Of a stretch of DNA of 64,000 nt, positions 53,997 to 63,259 are shown piece by piece. How positions within the stretch are numbered: the first letter of the stretch is position 1; each line of letters opens with the position of its first letter. A model generated the notes under the pieces. The model ran no database searches, was not told the origin of the DNA, and saw only the letters and a list, made by a program, of their open reading frames with translations. A program made the position numbers and the translations under genes. The DNA comes from Bifidobacterium avesanii (lineage in GTDB: Bacteria > Actinomycetota > Actinomycetes > Actinomycetales > Bifidobacteriaceae): contig NZ_WBSN01000002.1 of assembly GCF_009299475.1 (NCBI RefSeq), forward strand, positions 124,001-188,000, written 5' to 3'.

Positions 53997-54902
53997 TTAC
54001 AGCAGGCCGGCGGCGCGCATGCCCTCCTCGGCCTTGCTGAGCTGCGAGGCGTTCGGGCCGATGTTCGGCAGACGCATCGCGGTGCTCGGGATGGTGCCCT
54101 TGATCCTGCACGCGGCCTTGGCCATGACGGCCTGATAGCCGTCGCCGTTCAGGGCGTGCACCAGCGGGGCGAGCTGGTTGGCGAGTTTGCGGGCGGTGGC
54201 GATGTCGCCCTGGTCGAACGCCTCGACCAGACGGCGCATCGGGTTGGACGCCACGTGCGCGATCACGGAGATGATGCCCACCGCGCCGATGGACAGGAAC
54301 GGCAGGAACAGCCCGTCGTCGCCGGAGTACCAGGCCAGCCCGGTGCGCTGCTGCTTCTCCACGGCGGCGGCGAGGTCGCCGGTGGCGTCCTTGACGGCCT
54401 TGACGTGCTCGAGCTCGGCGAGGCGGTCGTAGGTCTCCACGCTCACCTTGAGACCGGTGCGGCCCGGCACGTCGTAGACGATGATCGGCTTCTCGGCCAC
54501 GGAGTCCACGGCCTTGTAGTGGCCCACGACGCCGTCCTGGCTGGGGCGGGAGTAGTACGGCATGACGACGAGCACGGCGTCCGCGCCCGCCTCCTGCGTC
54601 TGCTCGACCATGCGCACGGTGTGGGCGGTGTCGTTGGAGCCCGCGCCGGAGATCACCGGCACGTCCACGGCTTCCTTGACGGCGCGCACGAGCTCGACCT
54701 TCTCGTCCATGTGGGTGGTCGGGGACTCGCCGGTGGTGCCGTTGACCACCAGACCGTCGGCGCCGTCCGCGACCAGCGACTTGGCGAGCTGCTGGGCGGC
54801 CTCGTAGTCCACCGAGCCGTCGGCCTTCATCGGGGTCACCATGGCGGGCAGAATACGACCGAAGGGGGCAGGGTCAAGAAGATGCATTTCACCGTCACTC
54901 AT
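53997..54902 (-). CDS. dapA: 4-hydroxy-tetrahydrodipicolinate synthase
   Basis: A 301-residue enzyme for the first committed step of lysine/diaminopimelate synthesis (pyruvate plus aspartate semialdehyde). Motifs: VVNGTTGESPTTHMDEKVEL, YYSRPSQDGVVGHYKAV, the Tyr in IIVYDVPGRTGL and the Schiff-base Lys in VKAVKDATGD. ATG 54902 has GGTGAGC upstream. A GTG at 54911 overlaps the upstream stop (GTGA) and is an alternative coupled start. dapB lies 3 kb away on the other strand. Confidence 0.97.
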   Translation of the reverse strand: MSDGEMHLLDPAPFGRILPAMVTPMKADGSVDYEAAQQLAKSLVADGADGLVVNGTTGESPTTHMDEKVELVRAVKEAVDVPVISGAGSNDTAHTVRMVEQTQEAGADAVLVVMPYYSRPSQDGVVGHYKAVDSVAEKPIIVYDVPGRTGLKVSVETYDRLAELEHVKAVKDATGDLAAAVEKQQRTGLAWYSGDDGLFLPFLSIGAVGIISVIAHVASNPMRRLVEAFDQGDIATARKLANQLAPLVHALNGDGYQAVMAKAACRIKGTIPSTAMRLPNIGPNASQLSKAEEGMRAAGLL

Positions 54903-54907
54903 ACTGC

Positions 54908-55717
54908 TCACCGTACTTCGCGGGCGGGACGCGCCACCGCCAAGAGCGGGCCGGCCTCCTGCTGGGCGAGCACGGCCAGCGCCTCCTTGGGTTTGAGCGC
55001 GAAGGCGACCGTGCGCGAGGCCCCGCCGCTGCCGTCCGCATTCCCGTTCGCGCCGAACAGTCCGGAGCCGGAGTCCGCCGTGCCGCCGTTCCCGTTCCGG
55101 GCATTGGCGGCGACCGGGACGCTCAGCGTCAATGCGGCGCTGGCCAGCGTGCAGGGCTTGCCGGCGGCTTGACTGCCGGCTTGACCGTTGGCCTGACTGC
55201 CGGCTTGACCGCTGTTTTGGCTATTTTGCCCGCTTCCCTGTCCATTGCCTTGTCCGTTTCCCTGTCCGCCGCCTTGCCCGCAGCCGGACGAGGACACCAA
55301 ATCCACTTTGTCCCCCGGCAGCAGACCGTCGGGCATGCTGGCCAGACGCACCTCCACGGCGGTGGTGCCGTCCGGTGGTTTCGGCTCGTCGGACACCATG
55401 CCGGCGAACACCGGCTGCCCGCGGGCGATGGCGACCAGCGCGGTCGCGGCCCCCACATCCTCCACGCGATGGAACGCCGCGGCGTTCGTGGACGCGGCCG
55501 GGACCTCGGCGACCGCGAGGCTCGAAGCGTCCACGGCCTGACCCCGCGCGATGTCCGCCGACGCCACGACCACGGTTTCCATGCGGACCAGCGAGCCCAC
55601 GTATTGGAGCGCGACGAACACGGCCAGCGCGGCGCAGCAGGCGGCCGCCCACCGGCGCGCGGCGGCGATCAGACGGCGACGTGCCAGCGTGTTTTCCGAT
55701 ATGCGAAATGGCTTCAT
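54908..55717 (-). CDS. SAF-domain protein (CpaB/FlgA-like), membrane-anchored
   Basis: A 269-residue protein with one N-terminal membrane segment (WAAACCAALAVFVALQYVGS, residues about 23-42) followed by an extracellular SAF domain (VVVASADIARGQAVDASSLA, ALVAIARGQPVFAGMVSDEP) as in pilus-assembly CpaB. Between residues 145 and 190 a Gly/Gln/Asn-rich repeat (GQGNGQGNGQGSGQ) interrupts the fold. No tad/flp pilus genes are nearby; a lone SAF gene near fmdB and the formyl-THF ligase is a known actinobacterial arrangement. Its stop nearly touches the dapA start, so they may be co-transcribed. Confidence 0.78.
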   Translation of the reverse strand: MKPFRISENTLARRRLIAAARRWAAACCAALAVFVALQYVGSLVRMETVVVASADIARGQAVDASSLAVAEVPAASTNAAAFHRVEDVGAATALVAIARGQPVFAGMVSDEPKPPDGTTAVEVRLASMPDGLLPGDKVDLVSSSGCGQGGGQGNGQGNGQGSGQNSQNSGQAGSQANGQAGSQAAGKPCTLASAALTLSVPVAANARNGNGGTADSGSGLFGANGNADGSGGASRTVAFALKPKEALAVLAQQEAGPLLAVARPAREVR

Positions 55718-56093
55718 AGCCGCATCATGGGCGGTCTGGAAACGTGGGTCAATTCGGAGCGACCCTGTGGTCGAATGTGCGCGAGCGTCGGCATTCCGCC
55801 GTTTTGGCATGCCACGCGAGGCGTTCGGGCGTGTCGGCGCAGAGCCTCCGGACCATCAGCCCCGCCAAGACGCCCGCTCAATCGAGATATTCGTCCCCAT
55901 CGAGGTATCCGTCCCATCGAGACACCCGTCCTCATCGAGCCATCGGCCGCGCGGTCTTCATCCTGCGGGAGTCATCCTAAGGACGTCGACTTGCCGACGA
56001 CAGGCATTTGCGAGATTGTGAGACCGTTAAACAATCGCGGCCAGCGGTCTTATGACCACCAGCCGCGCTGATTCTGCAAACCTGCCGGATTGC
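55718..56093. other. Gap with short tandem repeats
   Basis: About four tandem units of 17-18 bp built on CATCGAGGTATCCGTCC lie at 55880-55945. No gene was found. Confidence 0.5.
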
Positions 56094-56125
56094 GGCCGCT
56101 GATCGGCGATCATCGATCAGCGGCC
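56094..56125 (-). terminator. Hairpin after fmdB-like gene
   Basis: Perfect arms GGCCGCTGATCG and CGATCAGCGGCC with an 8-nt loop, 12 nt beyond the stop of the small zinc-ribbon gene. Confidence 0.65.
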
Positions 56126-56137
56126 GGCGTCCGGCGA

Positions 56138-56335
56138 TCACTTGGACGAGGAGTGCGAGGCGCCGTCGGTGCGGTAGAAGCCGTGGCCCTTGAACTCGAT
56201 CGGGACGGCGGAGTAGACCTTGCGCACCTGCTCCTCATGGCACTCGGGGCACACGGTGACGGGGTCGTCGGTGAACGACTGCACCTTGGTGAAGTCGTAG
56301 CCGCAGTTCTTGCAACGGTAATGGTACGTAGGCAT
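56138..56335 (-). CDS. FmdB-family zinc-ribbon protein
   Basis: A 65-residue protein with the FmdB zinc ribbon: MPTYHYRCKNCGYDFTKVQS and a second CPEC pair (VTVCPECHEEQVRKVYS). Four Cys in two CxxC knuckles should bind one zinc ion. Named for a gene next to formamidase operons, but its molecular role is unknown. ATG 56335 was chosen for the GGAGGGAATA site. It follows the formyl-THF ligase gene by 48 bp. Confidence 0.93.
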   Translation of the reverse strand: MPTYHYRCKNCGYDFTKVQSFTDDPVTVCPECHEEQVRKVYSAVPIEFKGHGFYRTDGASHSSSK

Positions 56336-56383
56336 TATTCCCTCCACATGCTTGACGAAAGTTCCTCTTCGCGGTTCAACCGT

Positions 56384-57472
56384 TCATATCCTAGTCGCGC
56401 CGGAGACACGCCCGACCATCGTTATGCCGTCCGGCGTAAGCGCGGCGTCGACCGGCACGTCGTGCGCCTCGTGCGGCAGCGGCCCGTCCGTGAGCTCCCA
56501 CGGCCAGCACACGGCGATCAGGCGCGGGATATGAGACCATGGAGCCCGTACAGGTGCGACGCCAGCCGTCGATCCGCTCCCCGATTTGTCCGACTCATGT
56601 GGCGTATCCGACTCCGCAGCTTCGTCCGGCTTCGCGGTTCCGTCCCGCTTTCCGGCTTCGTCCGGCTTTCCGGCTTCGTCCGACACCGCAGTGTTATCCG
56701 ATTCCGCAGCGCTGTCCGGTTCCACGGCTTCGTCCGGCGCCTCCGTCTCATTCGCCTTGGCTCCCATGCCCGGCACGGCGATCGCACGGTCGTACCACCC
56801 GCCGCCGCGCCCGAGCCGCGTCCCGTCCAGCGTGCTCACGGCGAGCGCGGGCAGGATCACCATGTCCGCATCCCGCAACGCACCCGACGCATCCAGCACG
56901 GGCGCATCCATCGGCTCCGCGGGCCGGTGAGGACCGGGCGCGCGCAGATCGTCCAGCGACCGCAGTTCGCTCCAACCGACGTCCAGACCGCTTCCCAGCC
57001 GCGGCACAAGCACGCGGATATGCCGGTCAAGCAACAGTCGCAGCAGCGGGCGCGTCTCGATCTCCGTGTCCATGGACACGTACGCGGCCACGGTGGGTGC
57101 GGCATGAGGCCCGGCTGGCGCGTGGGCGGATTGTTTCAAATCCACACTTCCACCATGAACGTCGGTCCGCGCGACGGTCAGCACATCGGCGTGAGACCCG
57201 ACGAGAGCAGGTGCGGACGGGTTCGGCTTCATGCCGCCGACTCCGCGAACGTCGTTTCGCTTGGCGATCAGCGCGTCCAGCAGCCCGCTCGCGCCCAACG
57301 CCGCGGCGAGACGCTCCCCCGCCGCAAGACGCCCGGCCTCGCTAGTCAACTTCCTGCGACGAAGGACCACCCTGCGCAGGTCACGTTTCGCGGCCGTGAC
57401 CTCCGCCGAGTCCGTCATTCCGCCCGCGGTCTGACCCGTCGTCTTGTCCGTCGTCTTTTCCGTCATCGTCAT
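56384..57472 (-). CDS. 5-formyltetrahydrofolate cyclo-ligase with acidic insertion
   Basis: A 362-residue protein of the 5-formyl-THF cyclo-ligase family, which converts 5-formyl-THF to methenyl-THF with ATP. Core motifs: AAKRDLRRVVLRRRKLT near the start, VAAYVSMDTEIETRPLLRLL, ADMVILPALAVS and the ATP loop RLGRGGGWYDRAI. The family is usually about 190-200 residues. The extra length comes from an insert near residues 65-110 and an acidic repeat near 260-320 (DEAGKPDEAGKRDGTAKPDE) between the ATP loop and the final strand IAVCWPWELTDGPLP. ATG 57472 has AGGA; ATG 57418 is an alternative. Confidence 0.85.
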   Translation of the reverse strand: MTMTEKTTDKTTGQTAGGMTDSAEVTAAKRDLRRVVLRRRKLTSEAGRLAAGERLAAALGASGLLDALIAKRNDVRGVGGMKPNPSAPALVGSHADVLTVARTDVHGGSVDLKQSAHAPAGPHAAPTVAAYVSMDTEIETRPLLRLLLDRHIRVLVPRLGSGLDVGWSELRSLDDLRAPGPHRPAEPMDAPVLDASGALRDADMVILPALAVSTLDGTRLGRGGGWYDRAIAVPGMGAKANETEAPDEAVEPDSAAESDNTAVSDEAGKPDEAGKRDGTAKPDEAAESDTPHESDKSGSGSTAGVAPVRAPWSHIPRLIAVCWPWELTDGPLPHEAHDVPVDAALTPDGITMVGRVSGATRI

Positions 57473-57521
57473 GATTCCTATTGTGGCTCCCGGCCCCGCC
57501 GACCGCGAAGGAGCCCGCCCC

Positions 57522-57714
57522 GGCAACGGAAGCGCGATATTTCCAGCAACGGCGTTGGCATTCCGCCATTCCGCGGAAAAAGTCGGCGTTCCGTTGTCGT
57601 TCCTCCGATCAAATGCCCGGCAATGGCCGACCATTCCGACAACGGAAGCGCGACATTCCCGGCAGGTGCACTGGTCTTCCGCCATTCCGCAGAAAAAATC
57701 GGCGTTCCGTGGTC
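57522..57714. repeat. Two diverged copies of the family C hairpin element
   Basis: Copies at 57522-57598 and 57638-57714 keep the layout of the elements at 43.4-43.8 kb: arms around CAACGGAAGCGCGA and GTCGGCGTTCCGTTGTC, and the loop motif TTGGCATTCCGCCATTCCG. They lie in the divergent gap between the folate ligase gene and dapB. Confidence 0.75.
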
Positions 57715-57834
57715 GGCGTCATCAAGCCAGGCAAGCCGTCCATGGACTCCGATGGGCGGGCCGGCGCCGCATCACGCATAATGAGAGCGGTTGACGGTCG
57801 AGCGGACCGTCCGGAACGGACAATACGCGAATAG

Positions 57835-58599
<765 letters not shown>

Positions 58600-58606
58600 C
58601 GATTGA

Positions 58607-59074
58607 CCGTTTTGCCGTCGTTCGTTCCAATCTGCGCCCGCATAATCGAAGATTGGAACGAATGACGGCAAAACGGCCCTCATAGGGGCTCCAAAACGCG
58701 TTGATCGTTCCAACGTGTAACGCAGGACGCGCAAGTTGGAACGAATGACCGAAAACAGACCTCGCAAGGACATTCAAATACGTCATTCGTTCCAATCTGT
58801 CCCAGCAGAATCGCAAATTGGAACAAACGACGGAAAAACGGCCCCCATAGGGGTCCCAAAACGCGTTGATCGTTCCAACATGCATCACGAGGCGCTCAAG
58901 TTGGAACGAATGAACGAAAACAGACCTCGCAAGGTCCACAAATATGCCATTCGGTCCAACCTGCAACACAGAATGCGCAGTTTGGACCGAACGGGCGAAA
59001 AACAACCCGCGTAGGAGCCCTCAAATACACCATTCGGTCCAACCTGCGCCGGAAAGCGTGCAGATTGGACCGAA
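58607..59074. repeat. Array of six hairpins, period 81-83 bp (hairpin superfamily, locus 3)
   Basis: Hairpins at 58607-58676 (27-bp arms), 58706-58743, 58785-58827, 58871-58908, 58950-58991 and 59033-59074. Core arms are CGTTCCAA/TTGGAACG in the first four (one A-C mismatch in the third) and CGGTCCAA/TTGGACCG in the last two, a compensated change. Core starts are at 58623, 58706, 58788, 58871, 58952 and 59035. Spacers also recur in two types (for example AAAACAGACCTCGCAAGG). The first hairpin can terminate dapB. Confidence 0.85.
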
Positions 59075-59170
59075 TGAGCACAACAGGCTTGTGGGATGGG
59101 CCGGTCAGGATGAAGCGGGCGACCGCCACGGCCGCGAAGGACGTCGCATCGGGCCGGCCACCGGAACTTC

Positions 59171-59635
59171 TCAGCGCTTCTCGTTGAAGACGGCCCAGTG
59201 AGGCGGCAGCTCGCTGAGGATGCGGCGGTCGTCGTCGGCCTCGCGCTGGGCGGCGGTGCGTTCGTCGGAGGGCTCAAGCTTCACGCCGTCGGCGTCGAAC
59301 CACTCGGTGCCCTTGCGCACCACGCGACGATGTTGCCCGCGCTTGGTGCGCGGCAGCGGGGCGGGTTCGCGGTTTACGTGCGAGCCGGCGCCCGCGGCGA
59401 CGTCACGCGCAACGGGGGCATCATGCACGGCGGCATCGTCGTTCGCCGGGTTGCCGACCGCAACGCCACCATTCAGGTCAATGGCAATGCCCGCGGCGTC
59501 ACCAACAACGTCATCGTCAGCAACACTGTCACCCGCAGTAACTTCGTCACCCGTCCCGGCAACGCCGCCCACTTCAGCCAAGCCGCCGCCGTTCACAGCA
59601 GCGTCAACAGCATCATGCACGGCATCCCCGCTCAT
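59171..59635 (-). CDS. Small coupled protein of unknown function
   Basis: A 154-residue protein that I do not recognise. Residues 1-95 are low-complexity (Asp/Ala/Gly/Val). The C-terminal 55 residues look ordered: TEWFDADGVKLEPSDERTAA and RILSELPPHWAVFNEKR. Its ATG overlaps the stop of the large helicase-like gene (ATGA), so it is translationally coupled and probably acts with it. The N-terminal part has few features expected of a folded domain and may be a disordered linker. Confidence 0.7.
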   Translation of the reverse strand: MSGDAVHDAVDAAVNGGGLAEVGGVAGTGDEVTAGDSVADDDVVGDAAGIAIDLNGGVAVGNPANDDAAVHDAPVARDVAAGAGSHVNREPAPLPRTKRGQHRRVVRKGTEWFDADGVKLEPSDERTAAQREADDDRRILSELPPHWAVFNEKR

Positions 59636-62600
59636 CGCAGGTCCCCGTACACGCTGGCGAGGTGGGCGACGATGCGGTCCACCTCCTTGTCCGGGTTGAC
59701 GAACGTGCCCACGGACCACACGGTCATCACGGACCAGCCGAGCATCTGCAGGTCCTCCATGCGCAGACGGTTGCGCTTGCGCGTGGACTGCACGCCCATG
59801 AAGTTCGCGTCGTCGGTGAGCACGGCGAGCGCGAACGGCTTGCCGGGCACGCCCACCACGAGCGGGATGCGCGCGGACGGGTCGTCGTCGAAGCCGTAGT
59901 CCACGGCCACGTTGAGCCCGCGGGCGCGGACGCGTTCGGCGAGGTCGGCGAACAGCACGTTGCGCACGGACGGGTCGTGCTCGGACGGGCGGAACGGCTC
60001 GGGGCTCAGCTGCTCGGCCCAGATGACCATCTCGCGCAGCAGCTTCGGACCGGGCTGGTGCAGACGGTCCTCCTCAAGGTCGGCGGACGTGAACGCGGAC
60101 ACGATGTCGAGGTTGCGTCCGGCGAGCGCCATGGCGTCGAGCAGCATGCCGGCGCCGCCCTCGCCCTCGAGGTCGCCGAACTGCTGGAGCAGACGGCCGT
60201 GCGAGGTCTTGGCGAAGCCGAGCGAGATGATCACGTCGGTGGACTGCGCGCCGGCAACCTCGTCGAGCCCGATGATGCGCACGTGATGGAGGAACTTGCC
60301 GAACGCGGCGTCCTTGGCGGCGCAGTTCTTGAGCTCGGCCCCGAGTCGCGTGCGGTGCGTGCCGGACAGCGTGACGATGGTGAGCAGGTACGAGGCGGGC
60401 ACGATGGTGAAGCCCGCGGCGCGGCGGCGCAGCATCTCCACCACGGCGTCGATCTCCTGCTGGTTGGACTCCACGAGCCCGGAGGTGAGCACGGGCACGC
60501 CCACGCCGTCCACGCCGGTGTAGGACACGTTGCCGCGCGCGGCCTCGGTGGCGATGTCGAAGCTCACGTCGCCGTAGCCGTGCTCCTTGAGGAACGCGGC
60601 CACGCGCGGGGCGCGGCGTCCCGGACGGCCGGCGATCTCGACGCGCGGCAGCAGCGAGGCGAGCAGCTTGACGCTGTCGCTGGTGATGGTGGAGCCGTGC
60701 GCGAGCACCACGACCTGACGGGCGCGGCGCAGCACGGACAGCAGCTCGATGGGCGCGATGTGCGCGGCCGCGTCGATGATCGCCACGTCGGCGAGCTCCT
60801 CGGGGTCGGTCATGGCGGCCAGCGTGGCGGGCGTGGCCACGAGGATCGGCTTGGCGAGCTTCATGATCGTGGGGTACGTGTGCATGAGCCGGTCGAGCGG
60901 CACGCGCGCGGAGGAGGCGAGCATGGTGTGCAGCTGGTTGGCCTCCTGCGTGTGCGCGAACAGCATCTCCGAAAGCCGGCGCATGGATTCCTGGCCGACC
61001 ATCGCGCCGATCGAGCGCACGTGCTCGGTGTCCACCTGGCTGAACCGGTCGGCCGCGTTGGACAGCGCCGAACCATCTTGGTTCGAAATGATGGCCGAGG
61101 AGTGGACGATGTCGTCGAACACGGTCGTCCACCACGCGAGCCGCAGCTCGTTGGCCACGGCGGGCTCGGCGACCTGACGGTTCTTGAGGTCGGCGACGAG
61201 GTCCTGCAGGCCGGCCGCGTTGAAGTCGCGCTCAAGGCAGGCGCGCGCGGGCAGGGTGTCGAGCGCGGTGTGGTCGTCGAACAGGGCCTTCAGGCGGGCC
61301 TCCACGTCGTTGAGCGGCGTGGTGCCCAGATTGCCGCCGGCCGGCGTGGTGGCGAGCACGGTGTCGAGCGCGGTCAGGTCGCGGTTCAGGGCGTCCTGCG
61401 ATTCGATGATCTGGTCGAGCTTCGGCGGCAGCACGGGCCATCCGCCGGCGGGCACGAACGTGCGCCACTGCTGGGCTTGCTTGAGCACCACGATGAGCGC
61501 CTCGTGCAGGTCCTCGATCTGCGCCCCCACGCGCAGCAGGCTCTTGGCCTCCTTGATGTGGCGGCGGCGCTCCCAGAAGCCCATGGACGTGCCGGACGCC
61601 TTGCGGTCGGCCTTCGAGCGGGTGGCCTCGATCATGGCCGGGATGTCGCGCTCGAAGATGCCCGGCTGGAACACGTCGAGCACGCGGCGCAGGTTCTTGA
61701 GCACGAGCACCTGCTTGCCCCACTCCTGCGCGGTGGTGGGGATGGGGAAGCCGCACGTCTGCGCGGTGGCGGCCACGTGCTCGCGGGTGGCGGGCAGGAT
61801 CTTCTCGAGCAAGCGCACCACGCGCTGGTAGGCGTCCACGGCCTCGTCCTCGCTGAACAGGGAGGCGCCGAACCACGCGGTGTCGGACGGGGTGATGGTG
61901 AACTCGCCGAGCCGCGCGGCCTGCTCCAGCTTGCCGCCCCACTCATCGAGCGAGTCCTTGATGGCGTGCGCGGTGGTGGCCGACAGGCGCACGCGCGTGG
62001 CCGGGTGCGTGGACAGCGTGGCGATGCTCGCGAGGTTCTGGATCGTCTCGTAGGCGGAGAAGCCCCAGCGCTCGTTGGCCCCGTGCAGGTCGCCAAGGTA
62101 GCGGGTCAGGCGGGAGCGCACGCCCACGAGCTCGTCGGCGAGCTGCTCGAAGTGGCTCGTGGCGGTGCCGGGTTGGAAGCCTACCGCGCCGATGAGCTGG
62201 CGGTCGATCGCCTTGTTGGACGCCGCGTCGGTCACGTCGAGCACCAGCGGGCTCATCTCGTTGGTGCGGATCTCCTGCATGAACCGGCGCTTGGACTCCA
62301 TCACGCACGGCACGTACAGCACATTGCGCCCCTCCATGATGCAGCGGGACGCGATCGCGGCGGACTGCACGGCGGTGTCGCGGTTGGCCGGCTCGTCGAG
62401 GAACAGCGAATGGCCGGCCGCGGCGAGCTGGGCGGCGTAGCGCACGGTGTTGTCCACATCGCCGATCTCGTACTCGTTGTGCGGGTCGCCGTCGAACGGG
62501 CTGTATTCGGGGATCGTGGCCTTGAGGGACTGCCGGGCGTCCTCGTTGCCGGCGATCGCGTCGAGCAGCGTGTTGCCGGTCGGCCCGTCGGCCAGCTGGT

Positions 62601-63246
62601 CGATGATGGTCAGGCTTTCGCCGATGAGCAGCGAGGACGGCTCCACGAAGCAGCCGAGCACGATGGTCCGCTCGATGGTGAAGTCGTCGATGACCTGGAA
62701 CGTCTTGGCGGTGATCGCGTTGAACAGCGCGGAGGTCTCCGGGGTGCCGCCCTCGTAGTGCGAGACGTCGAACAGCTCGGCCGCGTTGAGCGTGATGCCG
62801 CGGGCGCGCATGGCGGAGACGAACACGGAGTTGAGTTCCACCTTGCCGGTGAAGCGGATGGCGGTCTTGGACGGCGACGTGGCCGACGGCACCACCTCGA
62901 CCGGGTAGAGCAGCACCGGCATGGCGGCACCCTTCCACGTGGCCACGCCCACGACGAGCGAGAGCTCCGAGCAGCCGCTCACGCGCTCCTTGACCGCGCG
63001 GTCGTCGAGCACGCGCTCGAGCCGGCGGTTGGCGGCGCGCAGCATGCCGTTGTCGCGGAACAGGGAGTCCAGATGCGCCTGACCGGAGGCGAACAGCTGG
63101 GCGATGCCGGACGGGTGCGCGTGCGTGAGGTCAAGCTGCGCGGCCAGCTGGGAGATGTCCTCCAGAGGCGTGGTGCCGGACGCGGTCTGGTACGCCTGAC
63201 GCCATGCGCGGATGCGGTCCAGCGCCGATAGGTTCTTGTCGCTCAT
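59632..63246 (-). CDS. Degenerate SF1 helicase / Vsr-like nuclease protein (DUF4011-type)
   Basis: A 1204-residue cytoplasmic protein with the layout of actinobacterial SF1 helicase-nuclease fusions. Near residue 285 the Walker A region reads HSLFLDEPANRDTAVQSAAI where GPPGTGKSQTI is expected, so the P-loop Lys is absent. Near residue 825 the Walker B-like strand is VAIIDAAAHIAPIELLSVLR (expected DEAS), followed by ARQVVVLAHGST (expected GDxxQ). The last 110 residues resemble a Vsr/MTES_1575 endonuclease end (RNRLRMEDLQMLGWSVMTVW), but the usual Asp of the IDLAV strand is Pro (ARIPLVVGV). The start at 63246 has GAGGG. The gene sits between a repeat protein and a coupled small gene. Confidence 0.75.
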   Translation of the reverse strand: MSDKNLSALDRIRAWRQAYQTASGTTPLEDISQLAAQLDLTHAHPSGIAQLFASGQAHLDSLFRDNGMLRAANRRLERVLDDRAVKERVSGCSELSLVVGVATWKGAAMPVLLYPVEVVPSATSPSKTAIRFTGKVELNSVFVSAMRARGITLNAAELFDVSHYEGGTPETSALFNAITAKTFQVIDDFTIERTIVLGCFVEPSSLLIGESLTIIDQLADGPTGNTLLDAIAGNEDARQSLKATIPEYSPFDGDPHNEYEIGDVDNTVRYAAQLAAAGHSLFLDEPANRDTAVQSAAIASRCIMEGRNVLYVPCVMESKRRFMQEIRTNEMSPLVLDVTDAASNKAIDRQLIGAVGFQPGTATSHFEQLADELVGVRSRLTRYLGDLHGANERWGFSAYETIQNLASIATLSTHPATRVRLSATTAHAIKDSLDEWGGKLEQAARLGEFTITPSDTAWFGASLFSEDEAVDAYQRVVRLLEKILPATREHVAATAQTCGFPIPTTAQEWGKQVLVLKNLRRVLDVFQPGIFERDIPAMIEATRSKADRKASGTSMGFWERRRHIKEAKSLLRVGAQIEDLHEALIVVLKQAQQWRTFVPAGGWPVLPPKLDQIIESQDALNRDLTALDTVLATTPAGGNLGTTPLNDVEARLKALFDDHTALDTLPARACLERDFNAAGLQDLVADLKNRQVAEPAVANELRLAWWTTVFDDIVHSSAIISNQDGSALSNAADRFSQVDTEHVRSIGAMVGQESMRRLSEMLFAHTQEANQLHTMLASSARVPLDRLMHTYPTIMKLAKPILVATPATLAAMTDPEELADVAIIDAAAHIAPIELLSVLRRARQVVVLAHGSTITSDSVKLLASLLPRVEIAGRPGRRAPRVAAFLKEHGYGDVSFDIATEAARGNVSYTGVDGVGVPVLTSGLVESNQQEIDAVVEMLRRRAAGFTIVPASYLLTIVTLSGTHRTRLGAELKNCAAKDAAFGKFLHHVRIIGLDEVAGAQSTDVIISLGFAKTSHGRLLQQFGDLEGEGGAGMLLDAMALAGRNLDIVSAFTSADLEEDRLHQPGPKLLREMVIWAEQLSPEPFRPSEHDPSVRNVLFADLAERVRARGLNVAVDYGFDDDPSARIPLVVGVPGKPFALAVLTDDANFMGVQSTRKRNRLRMEDLQMLGWSVMTVWSVGTFVNPDKEVDRIVAHLASVYGDLR

Positions 63247-63259
63247 TGATCGGTTTCCC

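Noticed and set aside
49407..55172. Very long open frame (1921 codons) on the plus strand
   Set aside because: It runs antisense across pepN, rnj and dapA. Such shadow frames arise from GC-rich codon use on the opposite strand, and the predicted peptide is His/Val/Gly/Arg-rich without family features.
58607..59074. CRISPR array
   Set aside because: The repeated units are pairs of inverted arms with recurring spacers, not identical direct repeats with unique spacers, and no cas gene is present in the window.
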